Position numbers and translations under genes: made by a program. Source: Paraescarpia echinospica (taxonomy: Eukaryota; Annelida; Polychaeta; Sabellida; Siboglinidae). Taken from it: a stretch of 64,000 nt of DNA. Where the stretch lies: positions 62,924,771 to 62,988,770 of the forward strand of contig CM034534.1 of the NCBI GenBank assembly GCA_020002185.1. The letters run 5' to 3'. The notes beneath the pieces were generated by a model. The model was given only the letters and a program-made list of their open reading frames with translations. It did no database searches and was not told where the DNA came from. Position 1 is the first letter of the stretch, and each line of letters starts with the position of its first letter. Of this stretch, positions 24,501 to 36,500 are shown piece by piece.

Positions 24501-27500
24501 CATCACAATTGTGTTACTTAATACCCACTGTGCTGTGCCTGGTCACATATTCCACATCACAATTGTGTTACTTAATACCCACTGTGCTGACAATGACAAT
24601 ACATGTAGATTATTGATTAAATGGACAATAATTACCTGAACTCAACGTCAATAATCTGAAATTTGGTTCCTTGAAGACGTCTTGTCAGAACTTCCATCAG
24701 AAATAATAAGCCTATATACCCACACTACACCTATTCCAACAACCTCCGAGTACCATCCACCTTGTTGCTCCAGCCCACCTTACCAGACTATAGATAAAGA
24801 CAGAGACTGTGTTTTTAATCTGCACTTGGTTTACACAATTATTTTAAAATAATTGTTCAAATTCAGTTTCACGCACCCTTCGCAATGCGCACTGCACAAC
24901 TCGTAGGTTAGCCCCAGAAGGGGTTGTATGGAGAAACAACACTTAAGACATCACAACAAATGTGTCTGTCTCTGAGGTCTGAAAGTTTAGCTGTAGGTGG
25001 ACTTGAGTCTGATTCTCCATACAGACAGACCTATGGAAAACACATAGACTACAGTGCTCTTATATGTTGGCTTAGAAAAAATGATAGACAGTTACAGAAC
25101 ACCAAGTTACCCATTTACATTTAATTCAAAGAAGTGCAGCTAGATTTACTTTAAATGACCACCGCCACACAAGCATAACCGACCTCATAAACAAACTTGG
25201 ATTGCAGACTCTAGAAAGAAGACGATTACAACACCAACTTACCTTCTTCTACAAAATAAAACACAACCTCCTGAACATTTCCCTACCACAACATCTTATA
25301 GCCCCATGCTCCCGTACATGAAACAGCGATCAAAACAAATACATATAAAAAAAATACATGCACGCTTAACTACATATGCATAGTCATTCTATCCTAGTTA
25401 TAAGAGCTTGGAATCTACTCCCCCCAGAAATAATAAGCCTATATACCCACACTACACCTATTCCAACAACCTCCGAGTACCATCCACCTTGTTGCTCCAG
25501 CCCACCTTACCAGACTATAGATAAAGACAGAGACTGTGTTTTTAATCTGCACTTGGTTTACACAATTATTTTAAAATAATTGTTCAAATTCAGTTTCACG
25601 CACCCTTCGCAATGCGCACTGCACAACTCGTAGGTTAGCCCCAGAAGGGGTTGTATGGAGAAACAACACTTAAGACATCACAACAAATGTGTCTGTCTCT
25701 ATCATATTGTATACACAATGACAAAAGGTTTATGAAAAACTGGGCAAGTGTTGTGTATCCAGTCTTAAAATCTGCTGTCAATTCGGATGCACAACATCGT
25801 CAATGTTTTGGTTGGTTGGGCAACCCATAAAAAGTGCTGGCACGCATTTTCAAGAAAACAGAAATTGGTAATTCCAAAAGTTATCATATTGTTTATATTT
25901 TATGTTAATACGTTTACAACCAACTTCACAAAGTTGAAAGCTCTGCTGACCACCAACTTTTGAGTTCAGTTAGAACACTGACCGTTTTGACAACTTTTTT
26001 GTTGAGTTCTTTGTAAGCCGAAGTTGTCTTGTCCTCCAAGGCAGGATTGAATGTCTCAATGGTCAGTGTCACGCTGACCATTATCTCAGACCGCATTTCT
26101 GGTGGTATAATCACAGTTGTAGTCACTTGTGCTGCTGTTGTTTCTGCTGCTGCTGTTTCTGCTGCTGTTGTTACTGCTGCTGCTGTTTCTGCTGCTGTTG
26201 TTACTGCTGCTACTGCTGCTATTTTTCCTGCCGTTGTTCCTGTATCAGATGCTGGCGTTGATTTTACAGCAACGCCTACTGTTGTTTCTTTTGTGGCTAC
26301 TGCTGTTGTTCCATCTGCTGCTGCTGTTGTTCCCTGTGCTGCTACTGCTGTCATTCCATCTGCTGCTGCTGTTGTTCCCTGTGCTGCTACTGCTGTCATT
26401 CCATCTGCTGCTGCTGTTGTTCCCTGTGCTGCTACTGCTGTCATTCCATCTGCTGCTGCTGTTGTTTCTTCTGGCACGACTGTCGCTCCTTGTAAAAAGA
26501 AAAGTGCCAACACTGATCAGTACATTTTAATTTTACATTGAATTTAACGTTTAAAAGTACAATAGCACCTGAATAAAATTTAATGTCTAAAAGTACAATA
26601 GCACCTGAATAAAATTTAACGTCTAAAAGTACAATAGCACCTGAATAAAATTTAACGTCTAAAAGTACAATAGCACCTGAATAAAATTTAACGTCTAAAA
26701 GTACAATAGCACCTGAATAAAATTTAACGTCTAAAAGTACAATAGCACCTGAATAAAATTTAACGTCTAAAAGTACAATAGCACCTGAATAAAATTTAAC
26801 GTCTAAAAGTACAATAGCACCTGAATAAAATTTAACGTCTAAAAGTACAATAGCACCTGAATAAAATTTAACGTCTAAAAGTACAATAGCACCTGAATAA
26901 AATTTAACGTCTAAAAGTACAATAGCACCTGAATAAAATTTAACGTCTAAAAGTACAATAGCACCTGAATAAAATTTAACGTCTAAAAGTACAATAGCAC
27001 CTGAATAAAATTTAACGTCTAAAAGTACAATAGCACCTGAATAAAATCAAGGTGTTTTAACAACTGATCATACTTATGATAGTAACTTGGAATATTATTT
27101 CTTGTATATATCTGCAGTTATTTATATCACAAATAGGGACTTCATAGTTTGTTTTGTTGACCCTTGTAGTTATGTACCCTTGTTCATAATGTTCTGTGTG
27201 TCTTGTATAATACTGTTTTCCACGCTCTACTGATTTTGCTATGTTAGTGGGTAGGACAAAATTCCTTTGATGCACTAAGAAAAACCATCTCTTAATGCAA
27301 ACTATTTATATTATTTTTAATGGTGCATCTCTTCAAACACTCACATTTACTGAGAATGTTTTGATAAAGATTCTATTGACCTTTAATATACCTACCCAGC
27401 TGGCAGTTAGTCCCAGAATAACCAGCTGAACATGAGCAGTTGTAGCCATTGGCACCACTGACACAGGTGGCCTGATTCTGACACGGACTGCTGGCACACT

Positions 27501-30500
27501 CATCAATTTCTGAAGAAAGTGTTCACAGCAGCAAATTATGTAGATGCACAAATAGCTTTTCCACTTGCTAATAAATGAATGTAAAAGAACAGCATTTAAA
27601 AAAGGTATATCAAATTGTGTACACACAAATAGTTTTTTTACTTGCCAATAAATGAATGTAAAAGAACAGCATCTGAAAAAGGTATATCAACACATATATG
27701 AATAACAGATTTTGCAAATTTGTTATGACAGTTTACTTTTGTACGTTAGGAGAAGCCATAAGTAAATTTCAATTGGCTAATATGAAAATTATTTGATACG
27801 ATTTTTGCCTATGTTTGCAGTTTCTTTGTGATGTCTCACATTTTATGAAGAAGTTTACACAGCATTGGAAACTGGCGGCTTTGCCTACCTGTCTCACAGA
27901 CAACTCCAATGAAGCCCTGCGGACAACGGCAGCGGTACTTGTTGACGCGATCAGTGCAGGAGCCTCCGTTGAGACATGGAGAACTCTCACACTCATTCAC
28001 ATCTGTCACACATCAATATAAGAGTGAACAATCCACTAAGATGCATCTCCTACCTCCTATGTTTAATCACTTCCTTTGACTATTGTGTTCTGATTTACCA
28101 ATTGGTGTTGTATTTGAAGAGAACACAAATGTAACCCTAAATCCTCGAGTTCTTTGACTTTTTTCTGTTGTCTGTCATTCCCCAGACGGTGTTACTTTAC
28201 TTATGTTAAAATTATCTGTTGCATGTAATGATGAAGTAGGTAACAGCAGAAATTAAATGGTGATGGGAACAGATTTAAATCCTGTAATGGCGACAACTGC
28301 TGCTTGGTTGGTTTGTTGCTTCGTGGGTGAGTGCAAGTTTAATACAAGTCTCGATGGAAAAATCAAACAAATTGTGACCGAGTAGCTGTTTTGAAGGGGT
28401 GGCCAATGTACACCCACCCATCTCACAGTTGTGTCCGGTGAAGCCAGGTGCACAGGTACACGTGTACATCATGAAGGCATCGTCACAAGTTGCACCGTTC
28501 TGACATGGGCTACTCTTGCATTCATCCGTCTCTGTTAAATGTAACAAGATTGCTTTTCAAAGCAGCAAACTCCAGACTGAACAAGATTCAACAAAATTAC
28601 CACTGAGAGCACGAACCCCAGATGGTAAATGGACAAGAATTTGGCTTATCGATAATCCAACATTTTCTTCTTCAGATTATGTGAACAATATAGGCAAAGG
28701 GACGAACAGGCATACAGACACTGGTGAGACACATTAATGTCACAGGCAGTCAGGCAGACAATGAGAACAGTTAAGAGGAAGTTGAGGATGTCTGTGTCAT
28801 TGAACAGTTGGTTTCAAAGCCTACCAAGGTTTGGGAACACTGTTCTGTACACATAAAATCACTGTTGATTGGTCTACGTGCTAGAGTGTACAGCTTTATG
28901 TTATGGCACATAGAGCCGGACAACAATTGTTATTTAATATATGTTCCATGACTGCACAAACATTTTTATAAATTTACACAAACTGGCTTGTCTTAATTGA
29001 TACTAGGCAGACTTGATTCTGTGCAAAATGCTTCAAAAAATGGACCAAGCAAAAATGTAATTTCCAAGGTGGTTTTAGCAGCTAAAAACAATCGATCATG
29101 AAGCGTACATACCAACACATGCAGTGAGGTTATGCTGGATGTAGCCGTCAAGACAGTCACAGCGGAAGGTTCCAACTGTGTTGGTGCAGTTGGCATTGGA
29201 ACCACATGGGTGGTTGAGACACTCATCTTTGTCTTCATAGCAGTCTCCTCCCTTGAAGCCTGGTGGACATTTAGCACAGCCAGTGACGGGATCACAGGTA
29301 GTTGTTGGGCTTTCACAGTTGCACAGACGGGAACACTGCGGGCCCCACTTGCCGTCAGGACAATCTAAAGTCAACACAATCACATCACACATACAGGGTA
29401 AGCATATCAACATGCCTTGTCAAATTTTATAATCATGTTTATAATGTATTGCGTGTGTGTGGTATGGATTTTATGTAATAATGCGTCTGTTGATAACATC
29501 TGTGCAGAAATGCCATCCAGTTGTTTTTATAAATGTATAACGTATGTCCGTCATCTATCAACATTTATTTATATACTGTTCTTAATACTAGAATAATTAT
29601 ATCTTGACAGTAAACAGTTCACAAATTTTATTTATATAACATTCTTGATACTAGAGTAGATATATAAGTTTACTGTGTACCACTCGCCAAATTGTGCTTA
29701 ATGTGCCTGAAACAGCCTTCACAATTTGAAAGTTTTGTTTGCGAAATGTTCAAATTATAAATGCAACATTCAACCAGCCACTATTGCCTGTAACTGGTAA
29801 TTACTGAGGACATGTACACATCCCTACCTGCTTATACCTTTGAAGTTCCTATGTTCCCACACCCCAAACCACAAGTGGGACAAAGTACAGCTGGTTCAAT
29901 AAACTCTCTGCCAACATTTACAACTTGCAAGCACAACTGGTTCACAGAATTTCCTGCTAAAAATTAGCAGATTCCGGGTAACTCGATGCATAACATCCCT
30001 TTAAAATAAACATTCGCCTTAGTCAACGGAAACCCGACCTGCACAAGTCCTGCTGTCCTGTTGAAGGATGTAGCCATCTGGGCAGCTGCAGTTGTAGCCG
30101 CCCTCCAGGTTGTGACATGTGTGAGAACACCAGTTGGTCTCATTGCTTGCACACTCATTCTCATCTGTCAAGTAACAATGTCTCGTATAATCACTCACAA
30201 TGGTCTCCTAGCAAACGATGATCTAGAGGACATACGACTAACTCCAATTACCCTACATCTAGTTAGTTTATCTAACTGACATTTTACGTAATTTTTATAT
30301 ATGCTACTTTTAAATCATTTTCTTTTACCTTCCTATTTAATATTTCTATTTATGTTTTAGGTAATTTAATGTATTGTTATTTTACTTGAACTCTACGATT
30401 GTCAGCGCCTTTGAGCAGATCTGTTATCCGGACACACGGCGCTCTATAAATGCTTTACAATAATAAATAAATAATACACCAGAACTAACTAACTCCAAAT

Positions 30501-33500
30501 ACCCTACACCAGAATTGACTAACTCCAAATACCCTACACCAGAATTGACTAACTCCAAATACCCTACACCAGAATTGACTAACTCCAAATACCCTACACC
30601 AGAACTAACTAACTCCAAATACCCTACACCAGAATTGACTAACTCCAAATACCCTACACCAGAATTGACTAACTCCAAATACCCTACACCAGAATTGACT
30701 AACTCCAAATACCCTACACCAGAACTAACTAACTCCAAATACCCTACACCAGAATTGACTAACTCCAAATACCCTACACCAGAATTGACTAACTCCAAAT
30801 ACCCTACACCAGAATTGACTAACTCCAAATACCCTACACCAGAATTGACTAACTCCAAATACCCTACACCAGAACTAACTAACTCCAAATACCCTACACC
30901 AGAATTGACTAACTCCAAATACCCTACACCAGAACTAACTAACTCCAAATACCCTACACCAGAACTAACTAACTCCAAATACCCTACACCAGAATTGACT
31001 AACTCCAAATACCCTACACCAGAACTGACTAACTCCAAATACCCTACACCAGAATTGACTAACTCCAAATACCCTACACCAGAATTGACTAACTCCAAAT
31101 ACCCTACACCAGAATTGACTAACTCCAAATACCCTACACCAGAATTGACTAACTCCAAATACCCTACACCAGAATTGACTAACTCCAAATACCCTACACC
31201 AGAATTGACTAACTCCAAATACCCTACACCAGAACTAACTAACTCCAAATACCCTATACCAGAATTGACTAACTCCAAATACCCTACACCAGAACTAACT
31301 AACTCCAAATACCCTACACCAGAACTAACTAACTCCAAATACCCTACACCAGAATTGACTAACTCCAAATACCCTACACCAGAAGTGACACCTTTCGACA
31401 CTCGTTGTTCTCATTATAAATGGTAGAGCCACAATGGTTAATTGGGTTGAAGTCCCACAAGAGGGTAGCACTGGAGAATGTTCCCACCAGAGGGCATGGT
31501 TAGTTAAATTAGTCATGTGATTAAAGTTTGCCGCCCAAGTGGAAAGCTTATAAATAGGGAAGGAGGGGAGAACTCGTGGCTTTTGCCAGTAAGTCTCGTG
31601 TGTGAATTGACCCTGGGTAGTGGACAGCAAAGCCACATTCAGCTAAGCCTGCCCTCTAGTGGGAACATCCCCAGTGCTGCCCTCTTGTGGGATGGTTGGA
31701 AATTATGGTAGAGCCATAATGGATTAGTTGGGTGAAGTTCAACAAGAGGGCAGCACTGGGAGACGTCTCCAAAACAATGTCTACGGTTTCCTATTTAAAA
31801 GCGCAATAGGGAGCAGTACGACACCATCATCAATCCGACTCTGGAACTTTGTACCTGTAGATGTAATGCACCGTCAGTTGCATACCTGCGTTCATTCTGG
31901 TCCTCATTGAAGGGATGGCTGGGATACGACATAAATGCTTCAAACAGATTGTTGGCGACATTGTCTTTTAATAATTTTATATAACCGTTTTTAATTTTAG
32001 CGTCAGTTAATTTGTTTTATGTTTTAGTATAACTTTGAGAAAGACTTGGTGCTCGCTCCACACACAAAGCCTCCATAAACAATGTAGAGAATATTCCTCA
32101 TAGTATAAATCCTGTATCAACAGTATAAAAAAAAATGCTAGTGTAACAGTTTGTTTTTCCTTCCGTAGTATCTTCTCCCACCTTCAATATTTCCACTCGT
32201 AAATAAATTCAAAAAATAAGAAGAAAATACACTTTTAAAGTGGTGTGATATATGGTCATAAATGTGTAGTAACTATTTGTATTACTTGAAAGAACTGCAT
32301 ACATTTAGATTAAAGCTTTAATCGGGATTAGCTGCATTGACAGCAAAAAACCTACCTTGACAGTCAATGTTGTTAGCTGCATCGACAGCAAACAACCTAC
32401 CTTGACAGTCAATGTTGTTAGCTGCATCGACAGCAAACAACCTACCTTGACAGTCAATGTTGTTAGCTGCATTGACAGCAAACAACCTACCTTGACAGTC
32501 AATGTTGTAACTTCATCGACAGCAAACAACCTACCTTGACAGTCAATGTTGTTAGCTGCATCGACAGCAAACAACCTACCTTGACAGTCAATGTTGTTAG
32601 CTGCATCGACAGCAAACAACCTACCTTGACAGTCAATGTTGTTAGCTGCATCGACAGCAAACAACCTACCTTGACAGTCAATGTTGTTAGCTGCATCGAC
32701 AGCAAACAACCTACCTTGACAGTCAATGTTGTAGCTTCATCGACAGCAAACAACCTACCTTGACAGTTAATGTTGTTAGCTGCATCGACAGCAAACAACC
32801 TACCTTGACAGTCAATGTTGTTAGCTGCATCGACAGCAAACAACCTACCTTGACAGTCAATGTTGTTAGCTGCATCGACAGCAAACAACCTACCTTGACA
32901 GTCAATGTTGTAGCTTCATCGACAGCAAACAACCTACCTTGACAGTCAATGTTGTTAGCTGCATCGACAGCAAACAACCTACCTTGACAGTCAATGTTGT
33001 TAGCTGCGAGTTTGCGTCCGACAGGACAGAAACAGCTGACAGTTCCACTGGTGTCATTCTGACAGCCATACGAACAGTTGAATGATGCTCTCTCACAAAG
33101 GTTCAGAGCTGAAACCACATCCATAACAAAAAAATAATACACTGGTATGTAATGACAAGAAAATGTTTTTAATATAAAAATGCAATTAAATAAAAATAAA
33201 TAACACACATGTATAATTATTAAAAGTGAATATTTTTGATACCCTACACTTTAAAAGTATACAGTAATTAATCATTCAATTAGTATAGAGTAAATCAGTC
33301 TGGACATATTTTACAGAGTGGAATTTCGACTCACTGTCTTTACAAGTCTTGTTGTCAGTGTTTAGTTCGTAGCCAGGCCTACAGGAGCACACATAGTGGC
33401 CAGGCTTGTTGGTACAGATCTGTTGGCAGTCGGATGATTTCGCTTCACATTCATCCACATCTGTTAAAGGAAAATCATTTCACAAATCCAACTATAATTG

Positions 33501-36500
33501 AGCTAGCATGTATACGTTTGTATATTAAAGGAACCAGTATTTGTTAACAATTGACCATACTTACGATGGTAAAACTAACTCAGATAATTAATTGTAATTA
33601 TGAACTATCCGCAGTTGTTTTAGCCTAATTAAGGAGCAGTGAAGTGAACAGAGTTTAACAAAGCCAGTTTGTGACTGTCCAAATGTTTCCGTACTATTTT
33701 ACATTTCTATTAGCAGTTCTATTTTGTTTACAATTTTATCATAACTTGTAAAATACTTTTTTAAATTCCACAGAGACTCGGTGCTTGTTTCACATGCAAA
33801 GGCTCCTAAATGTAGCAGTTTATTCATCAATATCATGGTAACTACAGTGACCCAATGAAAGAAGACTATTATGATGTTACCTGTGCATGTCTTGTCATCT
33901 GAATCCAGTCTGTAACCTGGGTTGCAGTCACACACGTAGCCTGGCTGCACATTCACAAAGCCTGGCTCCTTGTTGATGCAACGTTGGGCGCAGTGATGGA
34001 GTGAGCGGGTCTTGTCACACTCATTCACATCTAGACCACAACACAGTCACGTCTAAGAAGCAACACCCCTTGTCAAGGTAGGTTTTATATAGTGCAGTAT
34101 GCAGGACTACTCAAGGTACTCTACACTATACCCCTTGCAGATCTGTTTAACCAAACACCATATCAACTTCTCTGGGAGGCATTCAAAACTAGACATTACA
34201 GACGAGACACATGTTTGACATCCATATTTTAGACTTGAAATTATGCATAAAGCCATACATTCAAATTGTATGTTGCCATCTACATAATTACAAAATACAC
34301 ATACATTAAACAAACATTGTAAACATGCTCTATTGGCAATACTGTACACGCTAGCTTGGTTAACAGCAAGGCCCTTTGTTGTTTGTCATACTCGCTTGGT
34401 TATCACGTGCAAGATAATTCGTTCTGCAAACTTCCTGGTAATAATTATCCCTCCGTCCGGTTGCCTACACCTTACCTACACATACTCCATCGCTGTCTTC
34501 GTAGCCTTGAGGACACTGGCTACAGTTGAACGCGGTGCCTTGGACAGCCTCTTCTTCGGGGGTCAAGTCAGTGCAGTTGGTGCCAGCCGTACAGGGACCG
34601 TCTCCACATCCATCAAAGTCTTTAGTACAATTTGCACCTGCAACAAGTCACACTCGTCTATAAATGGTATCATGGATTTGAAATCAGTGTTATTGATACG
34701 CGATTTTATTAATAGCATTGAACCTACATTGAATATTCCTAATTTCTTAATATAATATTCTTTGTACTAGAGTGAACATGTTTAACGTATACTGCCTATA
34801 TAATTATGTTTAATAAATCCAAAACGGGGTTCACAATTTGAATATTTTGATCATGAAATGCCCTTTGATGTTCAGGACAAGTGTTCCCACATTCAAGACA
34901 AATTCAAGACAACTCATTCTGCAGACTTCCTGCCAATAATTACCAGTCTGGCTACTATCGGGTAACAGAATGGACCTCATTTCAATTTTTTTTAAACATC
35001 CAATATACATACAATTTAAATATAACTGTATAAGAGTGTGAATTGAAAACCAAATGACAAACGAGTCTTGGTAGCTTTGTGACATTCCTCACTGAAGAAT
35101 AATAGGAGTGGCCATAAAGTAACATTAACAAAGGAAAAACAGCTTAGAATAGATATCAAAAAGAATACATTCTCACAGTGGACGATAAATGAATGGATGC
35201 AATATCTACTGATTGTGTAAATGTTAGCAATGGTGTGAATGTTTCAAAACAAAATTGACAAATATCACAGAAAGGTGGGTTACACATAAAACTGTTTGTC
35301 TAGCTAAGTGCCTCACCTGTCCACCCAACTGTGCAGTTGCAGGCAACAACTCTGAACATGGCTGACGTCTTCTGTCCACTGGCCCTCTTATTGAACAGAC
35401 AGTCACCTCGACCTGAGCAGTCGCACAGGTTGATGATGATATTGCGAGATGGCGCCACTGCCCCTTTCGCATCAGTCGCAGCAAATCTACACGGACATTG
35501 GTGTCGAATCTTTACACAGGCACTCAGCAACTATTGAAATATATGTTAGATAATTTATTTTGTCAGATGTTTTATTTGGGCTGAATTGGGTGTGCACAGA
35601 ATACAAAGTTACTGTGTTTTGTCCACCAGTCTTCCTGAACATTTTAGTTATAAAGTTAATGATAGCAATTAGCAATAGGGAGTGAGAACGATAGGGAATG
35701 AGTGTGATAGGAGGCAAGAGTGATAGGGAGTGAGAGCAATTGTCGTAGGAGGCGAGTGTTGGTGAATGAGAGTGATAGGGAGCAAGATTGATAGGGAGTT
35801 AGTTTTATAGGTAGAAGGCAAGAGCGATAGGGAGTGAGAGCAATAGGAGGCAAGTGTGATAGGGAGTGAGAGCAAAAGGAGGCAAGTGTGATAGGGAGTG
35901 AGAGCAATAGGAGGCAAGTGTGATAGGGAGTGAGTGCAATAGGAGGCAAGTGTGATAGGGAGCGAGAGCAATAGGAGGCAAGTGTGATAGGGAGTGAGAG
36001 CAATAGGAGGCAAGTGTGATAGGGAGCGTGAGCAATAGGAGGCAAGTGTGATAGGGAGTGAGAGCAATTGTGATAGAAGTCGAGTGTTAGTGAATGAGGG
36101 TGATAGGGAGCAAGATTAATTGGGTGTTAGTCTGATAGGGAAGCAAGTGCGATAGGGAGCGAGAACGATAGGGAAAGTGAGGGATCGAGTGATGGCAAGA
36201 GTGACATAGAGCAAGAGTTCTTCTAAAACATGACGTATGAATGACTCTGACATATCATAAACACTACTACAGTTCACTGCTGCCAGTTTAGTCGGCCAGT
36301 ACAACCTACGTACGTGATGTTGACAGGGGTGGTGTCAACAGGGGTCCAAGTGAACACCCCAGTGACGTTGTCAAAGCTGGCACCAGGGGGGAGCTCAGTC
36401 CTGAGAGTCAACGAGACGCTGTCGCCGTCGGGGTCAGAGACATTGACGACCAGAGAGCTCTTCTTGTTCACTGTCACATTGAGAACAGTCTGCACTTGGA

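Noticed and set aside
22933..24639. Long open frames of 150-366 codons across the 54-bp repeats
   Set aside because: The unit length is a multiple of three and two frames are open at once; no protein features. A minisatellite, not a gene.
26129..26530. Leu-rich plus-strand frame as a membrane protein
   Set aside because: Antisense shadow of the GCT/GTT repeats in coding exon 20.
30424..31426. Frames of over 300 codons on both strands ([10 protein letters not shown] and [10 protein letters not shown] repeats)
   Set aside because: By-product of the 30-bp array; open on both strands at once and located in an intron of the mucin gene.
32305..32888. Frames of about 130 codons with [15 protein letters not shown] repeats as an independent gene
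   Set aside because: They are read-through of the donor-bearing array. Only the first unit is part of exon 14; others matter only if alternative donors are used.
35656..36067. Three overlapping frames with [18 protein letters not shown] repeats
   Set aside because: Artefact of the degenerate 32-bp array.
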